NCBI RefSeq assembly: GCF_900312745.1
Contig: NZ_OMPD01000013.1
Location: 124,001 to 188,000, forward strand
Direction of reading: 5' to 3'
Source: Aquimarina sp. AU58
GTDB taxonomy: Bacteria; Bacteroidota; Bacteroidia; Flavobacteriales; Flavobacteriaceae
Length of the DNA stretch: 64,000 bases
Below the pieces are notes generated by a model. That model was not told the origin of the DNA and made no database searches. It saw only the letters and a program-made list of their open reading frames with translations. Positions 20,668 through 31,152 of this stretch are shown in pieces (the stretch's first letter is position 1; the number at the start of each line of letters is the position of its first letter). The position numbers and the translations under genes were made by a program.

Positions 20668-22773
20668 TTAATAATTAGCTACTTCTTTTATATGCATTGC
20701 CATGCCTCCTCCAGAAGCTAGGGACACATCTAATAAAGTAGTATGATTTACTTCTATTGTTTTATTTTTAAAAGCTGTCGGATTATTTAGATAGTGAGCT
20801 TTATCTCCATCCAGATACAGTTCTGCTATATATTTTTTGTCGTGATCCAAATACTCAAAAGACAGCTCTAATTCTCTGCTTTCTTGATTCGTTATACTAC
20901 CAACAAACCAGCTTGATAAGTTTTTATCTTTTCTTGCTATGGTAAGGTATTTTTCAATTTCTCCATTAAGCACTATAGTCTTATCCCAATCTACCGGTAC
21001 ATCTTTTATAAATTGAAATGCTTTTAAATTGTCCACATAATTTTCTGGAAGATCGGCTACCATTTGCAATGGGCTGTACAAAATAATGTACAATGCCAGT
21101 TGTTTGGCCAGGGTAGTCCTTACATATTGATCGGTACGATACTTATCAAATTTTATATCAAAAATACCTGGTGTATAATCAATAGGCCCTGCTAATCCTC
21201 GCGTAAAAGGAATGATAAGTGTATGTTCGGGAGAATTACCGCCTCCCCACGCGTTAAATTCCATTCCTCTAACACCTTCTCGGGTCATCATATTGGGGTA
21301 TGTTCTTCTTATTCCCGTAGGTTTTATCGGTTCATGAACATCTAATGTTATTTTATATTTTGCTGCTGTTTCTACAACTTTTCGGTAATGATTTACCATA
21401 TATTGACCGTGATGAAACTCTTTATTATTAACAAGATGATTTGCATACCCCGTTTTTACTGTATTAATTCCTAATCTGCTATAAAAAGCAAATGCACTAT
21501 CTAATCTTTTTTCGTAGGTAATAACATCACCAGAAGTTTCATGATGTCCTATAATCGTAACTCCTTTTTCTCTAGCATATGCAACTACTTCTTTTATATC
21601 AAAATCAGGGCTTGGAGTTACATAATCAAAAAAACCTGTAGCGCCCTTTACTCCCCAATATTCCCATCCTGTATTCCAGCCCTCTATTAATAGTCCTTTT
21701 ATACCATGTTTTGCATTAAAGTCTATATATTTTTTTGCATTTATAGTTGTAGCTCCATGTGATGAACTATTGCCAGACCAGCCTCCTTCATTTTTATTTG
21801 CCCAGGAGCTTTTTCCCAAATGCATTTCCCACCAGATACCCGAATATTTCATTGGTTCAATCCACGAAACATCTTTTATTTTTGAAGGCTCATTAAGGTT
21901 AAGAATAAGAGTGTTGGTTAACAACTCTTTTGCCTCTTCTGCTATTTGGATCGTTCTCCACGGTGTAACAAAAGGGGTTTGTATACGCACTTTATCTCCA
22001 TTACTCCACGGAACTAATTCTGATTGTAATACGTGATTTTCCTTTATGGCTAATGTCATATCAGAATAATCAGTAAGATTAGCTTCGCTAAAACATAAAT
22101 AAATATCATCCTTTGTTTTAATAGTTAATGGCGTATTAACTGCGTGTACATTAGGGATTCTATTGTTCTTAGTATCATCATAACCATCATTCTCTCTCGC
22201 GTCTATTTTACTTAAAGTGGTGTGACTATAGATATGTTCATAACTATCATAATCTGCAGGAATCCACCATGCATCGGCGTCGTCTGTAAGTTTGAATTGG
22301 GTTTGTTCTTTGGTAATTACCAGTTCATCAAGATGTTCTTGTTTTGGAAATTGATATCGAAAACCAAGGCCATCATCATAGATTCTAAAAATAATTTTGA
22401 AATTACGTTTAAGATCCAAGGTTTCTTTTAGCGTAATTATTGTTTCGTTATACTTATTTTCAATACTTTTTTGTTGACCCCAAACCGGTTTCCAGTTTGT
22501 ATGTACTGTATCGGTTACTATAGATATGATTTCTAGATTTTCTTTTATTGCAAGGTTATTTTTAAACTGAAATCCAACAAAAGAAGTGTCTATAATAGTT
22601 TCGGTTTTATGCTGAACTGTATACCAGGGTTCTCCATTAGAGTTAACACTAAAATGTACTACTATTTTAGCGTCCGGAGATTTTAATTCTACTATAGATC
22701 CATTTCTTGTATCGCAATACGAAAAAAGAAATACCATGATCAATATAAGAATGTATTTTACGCTTGTTAACAT
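20668..22773 (-). CDS. GH97 alpha-glucosidase-type glycoside hydrolase
   Basis: The 701-aa SusB-like enzyme has an N-terminal export signal ending near FSYC, probably a lipoprotein. The N-terminal beta-sandwich is followed by a (beta/alpha)8 barrel with LLIEGWNTGWEYW, LDVHEPIKPTG and TREGVRGMEFNAW. The Glu residues in the last two motifs (E481, E499, E505) correspond to the carboxylates of inverting SusB-type members, which act on alpha-glucosides; retaining alpha-galactosidase members use a different Asp. The gene lies 15 bp upstream (minus sense) of the repeat lipoprotein and 98 bp downstream of GH3. An alpha-glucosidase in a locus otherwise typical of beta-1,2-glucan is unusual. Confidence 0.9.
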   Translation of the reverse strand: MLTSVKYILILIMVFLFSYCDTRNGSIVELKSPDAKIVVHFSVNSNGEPWYTVQHKTETIIDTSFVGFQFKNNLAIKENLEIISIVTDTVHTNWKPVWGQQKSIENKYNETIITLKETLDLKRNFKIIFRIYDDGLGFRYQFPKQEHLDELVITKEQTQFKLTDDADAWWIPADYDSYEHIYSHTTLSKIDARENDGYDDTKNNRIPNVHAVNTPLTIKTKDDIYLCFSEANLTDYSDMTLAIKENHVLQSELVPWSNGDKVRIQTPFVTPWRTIQIAEEAKELLTNTLILNLNEPSKIKDVSWIEPMKYSGIWWEMHLGKSSWANKNEGGWSGNSSSHGATTINAKKYIDFNAKHGIKGLLIEGWNTGWEYWGVKGATGFFDYVTPSPDFDIKEVVAYAREKGVTIIGHHETSGDVITYEKRLDSAFAFYSRLGINTVKTGYANHLVNNKEFHHGQYMVNHYRKVVETAAKYKITLDVHEPIKPTGIRRTYPNMMTREGVRGMEFNAWGGGNSPEHTLIIPFTRGLAGPIDYTPGIFDIKFDKYRTDQYVRTTLAKQLALYIILYSPLQMVADLPENYVDNLKAFQFIKDVPVDWDKTIVLNGEIEKYLTIARKDKNLSSWFVGSITNQESRELELSFEYLDHDKKYIAELYLDGDKAHYLNNPTAFKNKTIEVNHTTLLDVSLASGGGMAMHIKEVANY

Positions 22774-22823
22774 TATAAGCTATAGTTTAAATTGTAATCT
22801 ATTTTTTCTCAAAACCGATAAAA

Positions 22824-22860
22824 GAACACTAACATCCTTTTTTACCTGGTGTTAGTGTTC
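22824..22860 (-). terminator. Intergenic hairpin between GH3 and GH97 genes
   Basis: GAACACTAACA and TGTTAGTGTTC form a perfect 11-bp stem, followed on the minus strand by TTTTATC. It may act as a partial terminator or as an RNA-stability element inside the operon. Confidence 0.55.
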
Positions 22861-22871
22861 ATAAACTAAAG

Positions 22872-25115
22872 TTAGTGATCAGAAAATGAGAACTGATGTG
22901 TGAATTTTTGATCCGAACTACCTCCTACAAAAAGGTCGTAGTCTCCTTTTTCGTTCACAAAATTTATAGTACTGTCATAAAACTTTAAATCATTAGCAGT
23001 TAGGATAAATTCTATTGTTTTTGTTTCTCCTTTTTTTAGGAATACTTTTTTAAATCCTTTTAGTTCTTTAACAGGTCTGGTAATACTTCCAAATCTGTCT
23101 TTGATATATAATTGTGCAATTTCTTCTCCATCATAATTTCCTGTATTTGTAATACTGGCTGTAATCTTGAGTTTAGAATTTGGTGTAAGCACATTAGAGT
23201 CTAACGTCACATCACTATATTTAAAGGTTGTATAACTTAATCCATATCCGAATGGAAATAGTGGAGAGTTATCAACATCTAAGTATCTGGAAACGAATCT
23301 TGGATTTGCTCCTTCGAGATCCACTGGTCTCCCCGTGTTTTTCATATTATAAAAAACAGGTATTTGTCCTATATTTCTCGGAAACGTAACGGTTAGTTTT
23401 CCCGAAGGATTATAGTCTCCAAATAATACATCTGTAATAGCATGACCGCCACTTGTACCTGGGAACCACGCTTCTACAATAGCATCTACAGTTTCATTTT
23501 CCCATGATAAATCCAGAGGTCTTCCATTTAATAAAACCAGTACTATTGGTTTTCCTGTTTTCTTTATTTCGGCAATTAATTCTTGTTGGTGGCCCGGGAG
23601 TTTAATACTTGTTCTACTCGCTGCCTCACCACTCATATTTTCTAGTTCTCCCATAACCATAACTACCACATCAGCATGCTCTGCCGTTTTTACTGCTTCT
23701 GCAAAATTTGATGTATCTCCTTCTACAACCTCACAACCTTTGGCATAGGTAAACAGACTTTCTTTTGCCTCAAGAGCTTCTTTTACACTTACTGCTACTC
23801 CTTCTCTATTCCCATGGGCAGCCCAATTACCAATGATATGAAACTCATCATTTGCCAACGGACCAATAAGAGCAATCTTTTTTTCTTTATGTAAAGGCAG
23901 TACCTCATCTTTATTTTTTAACAAAACGATAGATTTTCTGGCAGCATCTCTAGCTGCCTCTAGATGATTATCATTAAGAATTACTTTGGCTTCCTGCTCT
24001 TCATTACAATATTTATAAGGATCTTCAAAAAGGCCTAGTTTATATTTCAATCTCAAAATATCTTTTACAGCTTTGTTCAATCTACTTTCTTCTATTTTAC
24101 CTTCTTGTATAGATTGCTTCATATAATTTTTATACACTCCTCCTTGCATATCCATATCTACTCCTGCATTCATAGCTAATTCTCCCGCATGTTTTAAATC
24201 TTCTGCATAACCATGGGGGACCATTTCATTTATTGAAGTATAATCAGTTACTACAAAACCATTAAATCCCCACTCTTTTCGTAATACCTGATCTAGTAAA
24301 AAGGTATTCCCCGTAGCTGGTATTCCATTGAGCTCGTTAAATGAAGTCATAAAAGTTGCTGCTCCTGCATCTAATGCTGCTTTAAAAGGTGGTAAATACA
24401 CATTTCTTAGTGTATTCATAGACATATCAACAGTGTGATAATCTCTACCTGCTTGTGCTGCACCATATGCAGCATAATGCTTGGCACAAGCCAAAATGGT
24501 ATTCTTATTAGAAAGATCATTTCCCTGAAACCCTTTTACTCTTGCTTTGGCAATTAAACTTCCCAGATAAGTGTCTTCTCCTGCACCTTCTGATATTCTA
24601 CCCCATCTTGGATCTCTGGCAATATCTACCATAGGAGCAAAGGTCCAATGTAGTCCTTCTACAGAAGCTTCTATAGCGGCAATGCGAGCACTCTTTTCCA
24701 TGAGTTCTAAATCCCAACTAGAAGCTTCTCCCATAGGGATAGGAAAAATAGTTTTATATCCATGAATTACATCATACCCAAAGAGAAGTGGAATCCCTAA
24801 ACGCGTTTCTTCTACTGCAATTTTTTGAAGTTTTCTTGTATAAGCAGAACCAGTAGCATTAAAAATAGCTCCTACTTGTCCTTTTTTAAGATATTCTACA
24901 TAATTTTTATCCAGTACAGGTCCTGTAATATCAGCTCCACTAGAGTACAATACAGTTTGTCCTATTTTTTCTTCTAATGTCATTAAAGCCATTAAAGAGT
25001 CTATCTTATGTTCTATTTGGGTATCCTGACCTGATAGGTCAGATGATTTTATTTTGTTTTTACAACTAAAACAGAATACTCCAAGAGATATGATCAATAG
25101 TATTTTTTTCATCAA
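22872..25115 (-). CDS. GH3 beta-glucosidase, BglX-like lipoprotein
   Basis: The 747-aa protein begins MMKKILLIISLGVFCFSC (lipobox Cys18; Met2 is an equally good start). The GH3 N-terminal barrel carries the nucleophile D291 in GFVVTDYTSINEM and the substrate motif KHYAAYG. The C-terminal alpha/beta sandwich has the likely acid/base E497 in MSGEAAS, and a fibronectin-III-like domain ends the protein. Length and domain order match periplasmic BglX-type beta-glucosidases. In this operon it probably removes glucose from the oligosaccharides made by the GH144 enzyme. Confidence 0.93.
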   Translation of the reverse strand: MMKKILLIISLGVFCFSCKNKIKSSDLSGQDTQIEHKIDSLMALMTLEEKIGQTVLYSSGADITGPVLDKNYVEYLKKGQVGAIFNATGSAYTRKLQKIAVEETRLGIPLLFGYDVIHGYKTIFPIPMGEASSWDLELMEKSARIAAIEASVEGLHWTFAPMVDIARDPRWGRISEGAGEDTYLGSLIAKARVKGFQGNDLSNKNTILACAKHYAAYGAAQAGRDYHTVDMSMNTLRNVYLPPFKAALDAGAATFMTSFNELNGIPATGNTFLLDQVLRKEWGFNGFVVTDYTSINEMVPHGYAEDLKHAGELAMNAGVDMDMQGGVYKNYMKQSIQEGKIEESRLNKAVKDILRLKYKLGLFEDPYKYCNEEQEAKVILNDNHLEAARDAARKSIVLLKNKDEVLPLHKEKKIALIGPLANDEFHIIGNWAAHGNREGVAVSVKEALEAKESLFTYAKGCEVVEGDTSNFAEAVKTAEHADVVVMVMGELENMSGEAASRTSIKLPGHQQELIAEIKKTGKPIVLVLLNGRPLDLSWENETVDAIVEAWFPGTSGGHAITDVLFGDYNPSGKLTVTFPRNIGQIPVFYNMKNTGRPVDLEGANPRFVSRYLDVDNSPLFPFGYGLSYTTFKYSDVTLDSNVLTPNSKLKITASITNTGNYDGEEIAQLYIKDRFGSITRPVKELKGFKKVFLKKGETKTIEFILTANDLKFYDSTINFVNEKGDYDLFVGGSSDQKFTHQFSFSDH

Positions 25116-25158
25116 AAAAATGATTCTTATATTTATAATTGTTTGATTGAATTCTTTT

Positions 25159-26529
25159 CTAGAATCCTAATTTTGATAGTCCATCTTTTATTTCCTGATC
25201 CTTCATAAAAAGTGACCATAGAAGCTGTGTTCTATGATTTTCTATCATGGCTACAATAGGTCCCTGATCAATCGCTAAATATCCATCAGAATACCAATCC
25301 TGTTGTTCTGAGAATGCATCGTAGAAACCATATTCGCCCCATAACTTGTCGTTTAGTTTATAATAGAAATATTCTAATGCTTTTTTTGACTGTTCTGGAG
25401 TATAAGGAAAAGAAGAAAGTGCTGCCGTTGGAGTGATAACACCATTATCTTCTGTGGGGCTGTGTACACCATACCCTCCAGGCTGATCACTTGCTGTAAG
25501 TCCCCAACTATTTTCTCCATACCCTTTAAAACCTTTTGGGTTTTTGATACAGTACTCATAATTGATAAGTGCATGTGCTTTATTTTGATCAAAATAATTT
25601 GCATATTGATCATCTAATCCTCTTGGATCTAAACCAATAAAGGAATATTGTGAGAAAAATAAAGGGCCTCCAAAATCCGGACCTAGAGGTAATACTGTGC
25701 CAGAAAATGATTTTCCATTTTTCATCCCTCCATTAGATGCCCATCCATTGTCATATGTTTCTTTATCTATAGAATGCGTAGGGGATGATGCTCCTAAAAC
25801 ATAAACGATAAGTGCTTCATTCCATCCACTTATTTTTAAGTTGATATCAAAATTATGGCCTGGCGACCAGTGCCATGTAAGTGACTTTTCTCCCTGAGTA
25901 TACCAATCCCATTCTACAGCTTCCCATAATGCCGTTATTCTATCTCGAATATCTTTTTCTTCTGTAGTATTGGCAGAAAAATATTGTCTGTTTATTAATA
26001 ATCCTTGTATTAAAAATGCGGTCTCGACAAGGTCTCCACCATCATCTTGTGCGCTAAAAGGTCTTGTTTTGGCAGTATCACCATAGTACCAATGCGAAAA
26101 AACACCGTGATAGGAATCTGCTCCCTCCAGGAACGTCAGTATTTTTTGCAACCGCTCTATAGCTTCTGTTTTGGTAATCCATCCTCTTTCAACTGCCGCA
26201 GGAAAACATGCTATTCCAAAACCAGAACCTCCTGTGGTTACTACTCTTTTGGATTGTCCTTCGAACGCATCTTCCTGAGAACGTTCTCTTGCCAAACCAC
26301 TATTAGGCTCTGCAAAATCCCAGAAATAATTAAAAGTACGTTGCTGCACCAGATCCAATAATTCTTCAAAAGGAATCTCTGGTATTGGATTTTCTTCTTC
26401 AAATATTTCGGCTACATCTGGCGGTGGTGGTGTAATATCGTCTGTATTACAACTACTAAAAAATAATATCGAAGAACAGATAAATGAGAGTAAAAACATT
26501 TTTTCTTTAATTGTTATTAATAATTTCAT
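25159..26529 (-). CDS. GH144 endo-beta-1,2-glucanase-type lipoprotein
   Basis: The 456-aa protein has a lipobox FFSSC; Met11 (start at 26499) is an alternative that gives a more compact signal. The rest is an (alpha/alpha)6 glycoamylase-like domain (PF10091): RTFNYFWDFAEPNSGLARER, GGSGFGIACFPAAVERGW, HWYYGDTAKTRPFSAQDDGG, a SGWNEALIVYVLGASSPTH segment, and the C-terminal LAIDQGPIVAMIENHRT. These are the landmarks of GH144, whose characterised members (from Chitinophaga and Parabacteroides) are endo-beta-1,2-glucanases releasing sophorose. Family assignment is strong; activity on beta-1,2-glucan is inherited from the family. Confidence 0.92.
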   Translation of the reverse strand: MKLLITIKEKMFLLSFICSSILFFSSCNTDDITPPPPDVAEIFEEENPIPEIPFEELLDLVQQRTFNYFWDFAEPNSGLARERSQEDAFEGQSKRVVTTGGSGFGIACFPAAVERGWITKTEAIERLQKILTFLEGADSYHGVFSHWYYGDTAKTRPFSAQDDGGDLVETAFLIQGLLINRQYFSANTTEEKDIRDRITALWEAVEWDWYTQGEKSLTWHWSPGHNFDINLKISGWNEALIVYVLGASSPTHSIDKETYDNGWASNGGMKNGKSFSGTVLPLGPDFGGPLFFSQYSFIGLDPRGLDDQYANYFDQNKAHALINYEYCIKNPKGFKGYGENSWGLTASDQPGGYGVHSPTEDNGVITPTAALSSFPYTPEQSKKALEYFYYKLNDKLWGEYGFYDAFSEQQDWYSDGYLAIDQGPIVAMIENHRTQLLWSLFMKDQEIKDGLSKLGF

Positions 26530-26588
26530 AGGGTTATATTTTTATTTCTGAAGTCAGAAAAATTTTTCTAATTGAGTTTTGGGTAATA

Positions 26589-28031
26589 TTAATATCCTGG
26601 ATTTTGGATAAGAAGCCCTCCACTTTTTTGTATTTGATCATTAGGAATAGGAAACACCTCGTGTTTTCCATCTACAAAGGACTTACCGTGTGCTCTAAGC
26701 ACAGTACCTGCTCTTCCTTGTCGTACCAGATCAAAATACCGATCATGCTCAAAAGCAAGTTCATGCCTTCTTTCATTCCAAACAGCCATTTGATCAACAC
26801 TAACGGCATTGCCTAAACCTGCTCTATTTCTAACCTGGTTTAACGGGGCGGCGGCATCTCCTCCTACTTGCAAAGCTGCTTCGGCATTGATTAATAGTAT
26901 TTCTGCAAAACGTAGTATTCGTATATTTTTCCCGGTTTCCCAAGCATCAGATAATGCACTTGAGTATGCTTTCTGGTTATACATTGGATTTACTACCGTA
27001 TTTGCGACTAGCCTGCCATCAAATAAAGTTTCACCTCTAAATATTATAGTACCATCTCTTCTCGTATCTCCTGGTTCGTATGAATCGGCAAGATTTTGGG
27101 TAGGAGTATTAAATCCCCAGCCCCAGCCGCCATCACCTCTGGCTCCCTGGCTTACGCTATATCCTTGTACTCCTGCAGTAGGTGTTTCGCCACGAGCTTG
27201 TATTTCAAAAATAGATTCGGTATTATTTTCTCCAATCTCTTTCCAGATATCTTCATAGTTGGCAGTAAGGCCGTATTCTCCAGATCCTATAATTTCATTA
27301 GTTAGCTCATACACTTTTGTCCATTTATTTTGGTACATACTTACTTTGGCCAACAATGCTTTTGCTGCTCCATTCGTTGCTCTACCTAACTCAGAACTAT
27401 CATATTCACTCTTTTGGGGTAATGCCAGTATAGCCGCTTGTAAATCTGTTTCGATAAAAGCATAGGTCTCTTCTTTTGTAGCTCTTTTTAGAAGTTCATT
27501 TGGATTTGAATCAAGATCAGGCACATCTCCTATTAAAGGTACTCCTCCAAACATTTTAACTAACCTAAAATATAGTAATGCTCTTAAGAATTTTGTTTCA
27601 CCAATAAGCCTGCTTTTTAATGTATCGTCTAATTCATTAAAGGATTCTAATCTACTTAATGCCTGATTAGCCCTTTGTATACCATCATAATGGGCTTCCC
27701 ATATTTCATTAAACGATATTGAGGTAGCATCAAAAGTAAGTGCATCTAATAGATGTTTATCTGTTCCTGTATCTCCCGGATCACTACCTTTATCTGCATC
27801 ATCTGAAGTAATACTAGAAATTCCATTCCATGAAAATGAACTCATTGGCCATTGTAAAAAACTATTATAAACAGCGTTTACAAGTTCTGAAGCATTCTCA
27901 ACAGTTATGGCTCCTTCGGTTTCCTGATTCGACTCTACTTCGAGAAAATCTTCACTACACCCCAATATTAGGATGAGCATAAAAAACAAAGAAAGGTGAT
28001 ATCGCATTGCGCTTTTTATTAAATTTTTCAT
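26589..28031 (-). CDS. susD: SusD-like surface glycan-binding lipoprotein
   Basis: The 480-aa SusD/RagB protein has a lipoprotein signal ending ILGCSEDF; Met9 (28007) is an alternative start. It has TPR-like helices with SFNEIWEAHYDGIQRANQAL, KFLRALLYFRLVKMFGGVPLI and the C-terminal NERRHELAFEHDRYFDLVRQ followed by FPIPNDQIQ. It sits 10 bp downstream of susC and forms the lid of the SusC channel at the cell surface. The GH144 gene follows after 59 bp. Confidence 0.95.
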   Translation of the reverse strand: MKNLIKSAMRYHLSLFFMLILILGCSEDFLEVESNQETEGAITVENASELVNAVYNSFLQWPMSSFSWNGISSITSDDADKGSDPGDTGTDKHLLDALTFDATSISFNEIWEAHYDGIQRANQALSRLESFNELDDTLKSRLIGETKFLRALLYFRLVKMFGGVPLIGDVPDLDSNPNELLKRATKEETYAFIETDLQAAILALPQKSEYDSSELGRATNGAAKALLAKVSMYQNKWTKVYELTNEIIGSGEYGLTANYEDIWKEIGENNTESIFEIQARGETPTAGVQGYSVSQGARGDGGWGWGFNTPTQNLADSYEPGDTRRDGTIIFRGETLFDGRLVANTVVNPMYNQKAYSSALSDAWETGKNIRILRFAEILLINAEAALQVGGDAAAPLNQVRNRAGLGNAVSVDQMAVWNERRHELAFEHDRYFDLVRQGRAGTVLRAHGKSFVDGKHEVFPIPNDQIQKSGGLLIQNPGY

Positions 28032-28041
28032 ATTAATTTTT

Positions 28042-31026
28042 TTAAAAAGAAGTGTTTATACCAAAATAAAATGACCTGAGTGTGGGATATGCATTTAACT
28101 CGATCCCGGCTGTACCCAGAGGGTCTCCCGGAAGTTCTGGCGTGTACCCCGAAAATCTCTTGAAAATAAAAGGGTTTTTTGCAGATGCATATATTCTGAT
28201 TTTAGAAAAAATACTTATAACATCTTTTGGCAAAGAATACCCTAATGTGATATTGTTAATTCTGAAAAAATCTCCTGATTCTAAATAGTAGTTAGAAGAC
28301 AGTGGTACATCATTAGAAGCAATTGGAGTTGTATTACTCGGTCTACCAGATGTCCATCTATTATTAAATACAGATTGTTCTATATTTTCATTTCCGAATC
28401 GTTGTGCTTTTTTTCCGTTATAGACTTTGTTACCTAAATTACCAAAAGTGTCTACAGAAAAGTCAAAGTTTTTATATTCAACTCCTAGATTAAGTCCAAA
28501 GAAAAATTTTGGAATATAAGATCCAAAGAATTTTCTGTCTCCTTCGTCAGTAATACCATTATTATTTACATCTTCATATACCAATTCTCCTCTGTCATCA
28601 ATACCAATTGCATTATATAAGAAAAAACTCCCTAAAGGCTGTCCTACGGCTACTTTCTTGGTATACTGCCCATTATCGATATTTCCTCCTTGTTGTTCAT
28701 TAAAAAATGGGCTGGTTACTTTGGTAAGTTCATTTTCATTAAAGGAGAAACTTCCTCCTAAATTATACTTTACCGCTCCTATAGTATCTGCCCAGTTTAA
28801 TGTTATTTCTGCTCCTTTATTTACAATTTCTCCTACGTGAGAATTAAAAGGGTCAAAACCAAAAACATCTGGAAGCTGTACTTCTAAAGTAGCATTGGTA
28901 TTGGTTCTTTGATAGTAATCTAATTCTCCACTTAATTTATGATTTAAAAGAGCAAATTCTAATCCTACGTCAAATTCATTTGTTCTCTCCCAGGTCAGAT
29001 CTTCATTGATAGTACCTGTAACTGTGATCCCTTGCTGTAGTTCCTGATTAGGTCCAAAGGGAAAAAACCCACCACTACCTGTTGTTGCTGTTATTACATT
29101 AAAAGGTACATTTTGATTACCCAACTCCCCATAACTTGCTCTAAGTTTTAGTTTATCAAACCATCCATCTTGCATAAAATCTTCTTTGGTCAATACCCAA
29201 CCTACACTTACTGCATAAAAATTACCGAATCTTTTTCCGGGTTGAAACTTGCTTGAACCATCTCTCCTAAAAGAAGCATTAAATAAGTATTTACTATTAT
29301 AATCATAATTTACTCTGGCTATATAGGAGTACAGTCTATCTGACACACTAAATGATCCAGATGAAAGTTGAGTATTATCTTCATCACCAGTATTCAAATT
29401 AAATCTAAGATTTGAGTCCAGAGGAACATTATTTCGTACTCCTGTTAAAAACTCTCCACCACTTTCTTCAGCAGTAATACCTAAAGTCGCTTTAATTGTA
29501 TGAGATTCACCAAATGTTTTATTGAAGGTGAAATAATTATCTAAAAACCACCTATAATTATTGGTATGTGTAACTGTTAACCTGGTTTTTGCAGGGTTTT
29601 CTATCCCTCCTTCGAAATTTTCTTCAAGATTCGCCGGATTGTTTGCTAAAAAAGAGCCTAATCTATCTTCGAAATTATAAAACCTTCCGTATTCTGTTTC
29701 TACAGAAAAACGAGATGTAAATGTTAATGGTTCTATTATTTTATAGTCTAGTTTAAATGCTCCCTGTAGTTTAAAGAATTTTTGTTTTTCGTCTTGAAAA
29801 AATAAATCTTTTACCGGATTAGATACATTATTAAAAGCTGTAGATGAACCAAACCGTCCTTCTTCATCTCTTATTGGCACAATAGGGGATTGTTTATAAG
29901 CATTCGTAAATGCATTAAATCCTTTTGGAGTTATATTAGCCAATTGTGCATTTACATTATGAGAAAAATTAATTTTTTTACCAATCTTATAGTCGACATT
30001 ACTACGTAAAGTAAGTCTATCAAAATCATTGCCTATTAATATCCCTTCTTCTTTATTAAAGCCTGCACTAAAAAAAGATCGGATTTTTTCTGAACCTCCT
30101 GATACTGATAAATTATAGTTAGATATACGGCCTGTTCTTGTTATTGCGTCCAACCAATTTGTATTATATTTTTGATTAGAAAAGAAAAAACCACTGGTAT
30201 CATTATCATTATTAGGATCATCATCATTTCTTAAATCTCTTAGAGCTGCCTCGTTATTATAAGTCACAAAAGATGCAGCATCTGCCAGTTTAACTCTACT
30301 TAATATATCACGATACCCTGTATAGGTGTCGAAAGAAATTTCCATCTTTCCTGTTTTTCCTTTTTTGGTAGTAATTATGATTACTCCATTAGCGCCTCTG
30401 TTTCCATAAATAGCTAAGGATGCAGCATCTTTTAAGATATTCATCGTAAGAATATCTGATGTATTAATATTATTGATATTATTAGTCAATACACCATCAA
30501 CTACATATAGTGGTTCTCTACCCCCTTGAATAGTTCCTAATCCCCTGATAATTACTGTTGAAGCCTGCCCGGGTGCATCTGAAGCAATTACTTGTACACC
30601 TGCAGCTTTTCCTTGCAATGCTTGAGAAGCATTAATAATTGGTTCTCTAGATAGTTCGTCTCCTTTAACAGTAGCTACAGCACTGGTAAGAATAGATTTT
30701 CTTTGGGTTCCATATCCTACAACAACTACTTGCTCGAGTTCTGAGGCATTAGACTCCATATATATAATATAATCGGTATTTTCTGTTATTAAAATTTCTT
30801 TAGTTTTGAAACTTAAATAACTTACCCTAAGAGTATCTCCTATTTGAGTATTTATTGTGAATCTTCCATCAAAATCTGTTAATGCCCCTTTGGATGTTCC
30901 TTTTACTAAAACATTACATCCTGGTAGTGGCATATTGTTATCAGAATATATTGTTCCGGTAATAGTTTGCTGTGCCATTACACTATTATAGATCAATAGT
31001 AAGCAAATGAGAATTTGATTTTTCAT
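28042..31026 (-). CDS. susC: SusC-like TonB-dependent outer-membrane transporter
   Basis: The 994-aa protein has a signal peptide (to VMAQQ), an N-terminal carboxypeptidase-regulatory-like domain (TITGTIYSDNNMPLPGCNVL), the TonB-box region EQVVVVGYGTQRK, a plug with SQALQGKAAGVQV and YGNRGANGVIIITTKKG, and a 22-strand barrel ending in Phe. It imports the oligosaccharides held by SusD using TonB energy. It is the first gene of the locus downstream of the regulator; a -7-like element TAAATTTG precedes it at 31115-31122 (minus). Confidence 0.96.
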   Translation of the reverse strand: MKNQILICLLLIYNSVMAQQTITGTIYSDNNMPLPGCNVLVKGTSKGALTDFDGRFTINTQIGDTLRVSYLSFKTKEILITENTDYIIYMESNASELEQVVVVGYGTQRKSILTSAVATVKGDELSREPIINASQALQGKAAGVQVIASDAPGQASTVIIRGLGTIQGGREPLYVVDGVLTNNINNINTSDILTMNILKDAASLAIYGNRGANGVIIITTKKGKTGKMEISFDTYTGYRDILSRVKLADAASFVTYNNEAALRDLRNDDDPNNDNDTSGFFFSNQKYNTNWLDAITRTGRISNYNLSVSGGSEKIRSFFSAGFNKEEGILIGNDFDRLTLRSNVDYKIGKKINFSHNVNAQLANITPKGFNAFTNAYKQSPIVPIRDEEGRFGSSTAFNNVSNPVKDLFFQDEKQKFFKLQGAFKLDYKIIEPLTFTSRFSVETEYGRFYNFEDRLGSFLANNPANLEENFEGGIENPAKTRLTVTHTNNYRWFLDNYFTFNKTFGESHTIKATLGITAEESGGEFLTGVRNNVPLDSNLRFNLNTGDEDNTQLSSGSFSVSDRLYSYIARVNYDYNSKYLFNASFRRDGSSKFQPGKRFGNFYAVSVGWVLTKEDFMQDGWFDKLKLRASYGELGNQNVPFNVITATTGSGGFFPFGPNQELQQGITVTGTINEDLTWERTNEFDVGLEFALLNHKLSGELDYYQRTNTNATLEVQLPDVFGFDPFNSHVGEIVNKGAEITLNWADTIGAVKYNLGGSFSFNENELTKVTSPFFNEQQGGNIDNGQYTKKVAVGQPLGSFFLYNAIGIDDRGELVYEDVNNNGITDEGDRKFFGSYIPKFFFGLNLGVEYKNFDFSVDTFGNLGNKVYNGKKAQRFGNENIEQSVFNNRWTSGRPSNTTPIASNDVPLSSNYYLESGDFFRINNITLGYSLPKDVISIFSKIRIYASAKNPFIFKRFSGYTPELPGDPLGTAGIELNAYPTLRSFYFGINTSF

Positions 31027-31114
31027 CTAAAAATTAATTATTTGTTAACACTAGGTTAAAATTACTTATTACTGTCGTAAAAACTTTTGTAGTATCAATA
31101 AATTCTTACAGAAA

Positions 31115-31149
31115 CAAATTTAAATATTTATATTTCAGGTATTTACAAA
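31115..31149 (-). promoter_or_regulatory. Candidate susC promoter
   Basis: On the minus strand TAAATTTG (31115-31122) fits the Bacteroidota -7 consensus TAnnTTTG; TTTG at 31146-31149 lies 23 bases upstream, slightly longer than the usual 19-21. Confidence 0.4.
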
Positions 31150-31152
31150 ATA

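Noticed and set aside
26047-27465. Several plus-strand frames of 60-150 codons opposite susD and GH144
   Set aside because: They are antisense frames of well-supported genes and their translations have no coherent protein features.
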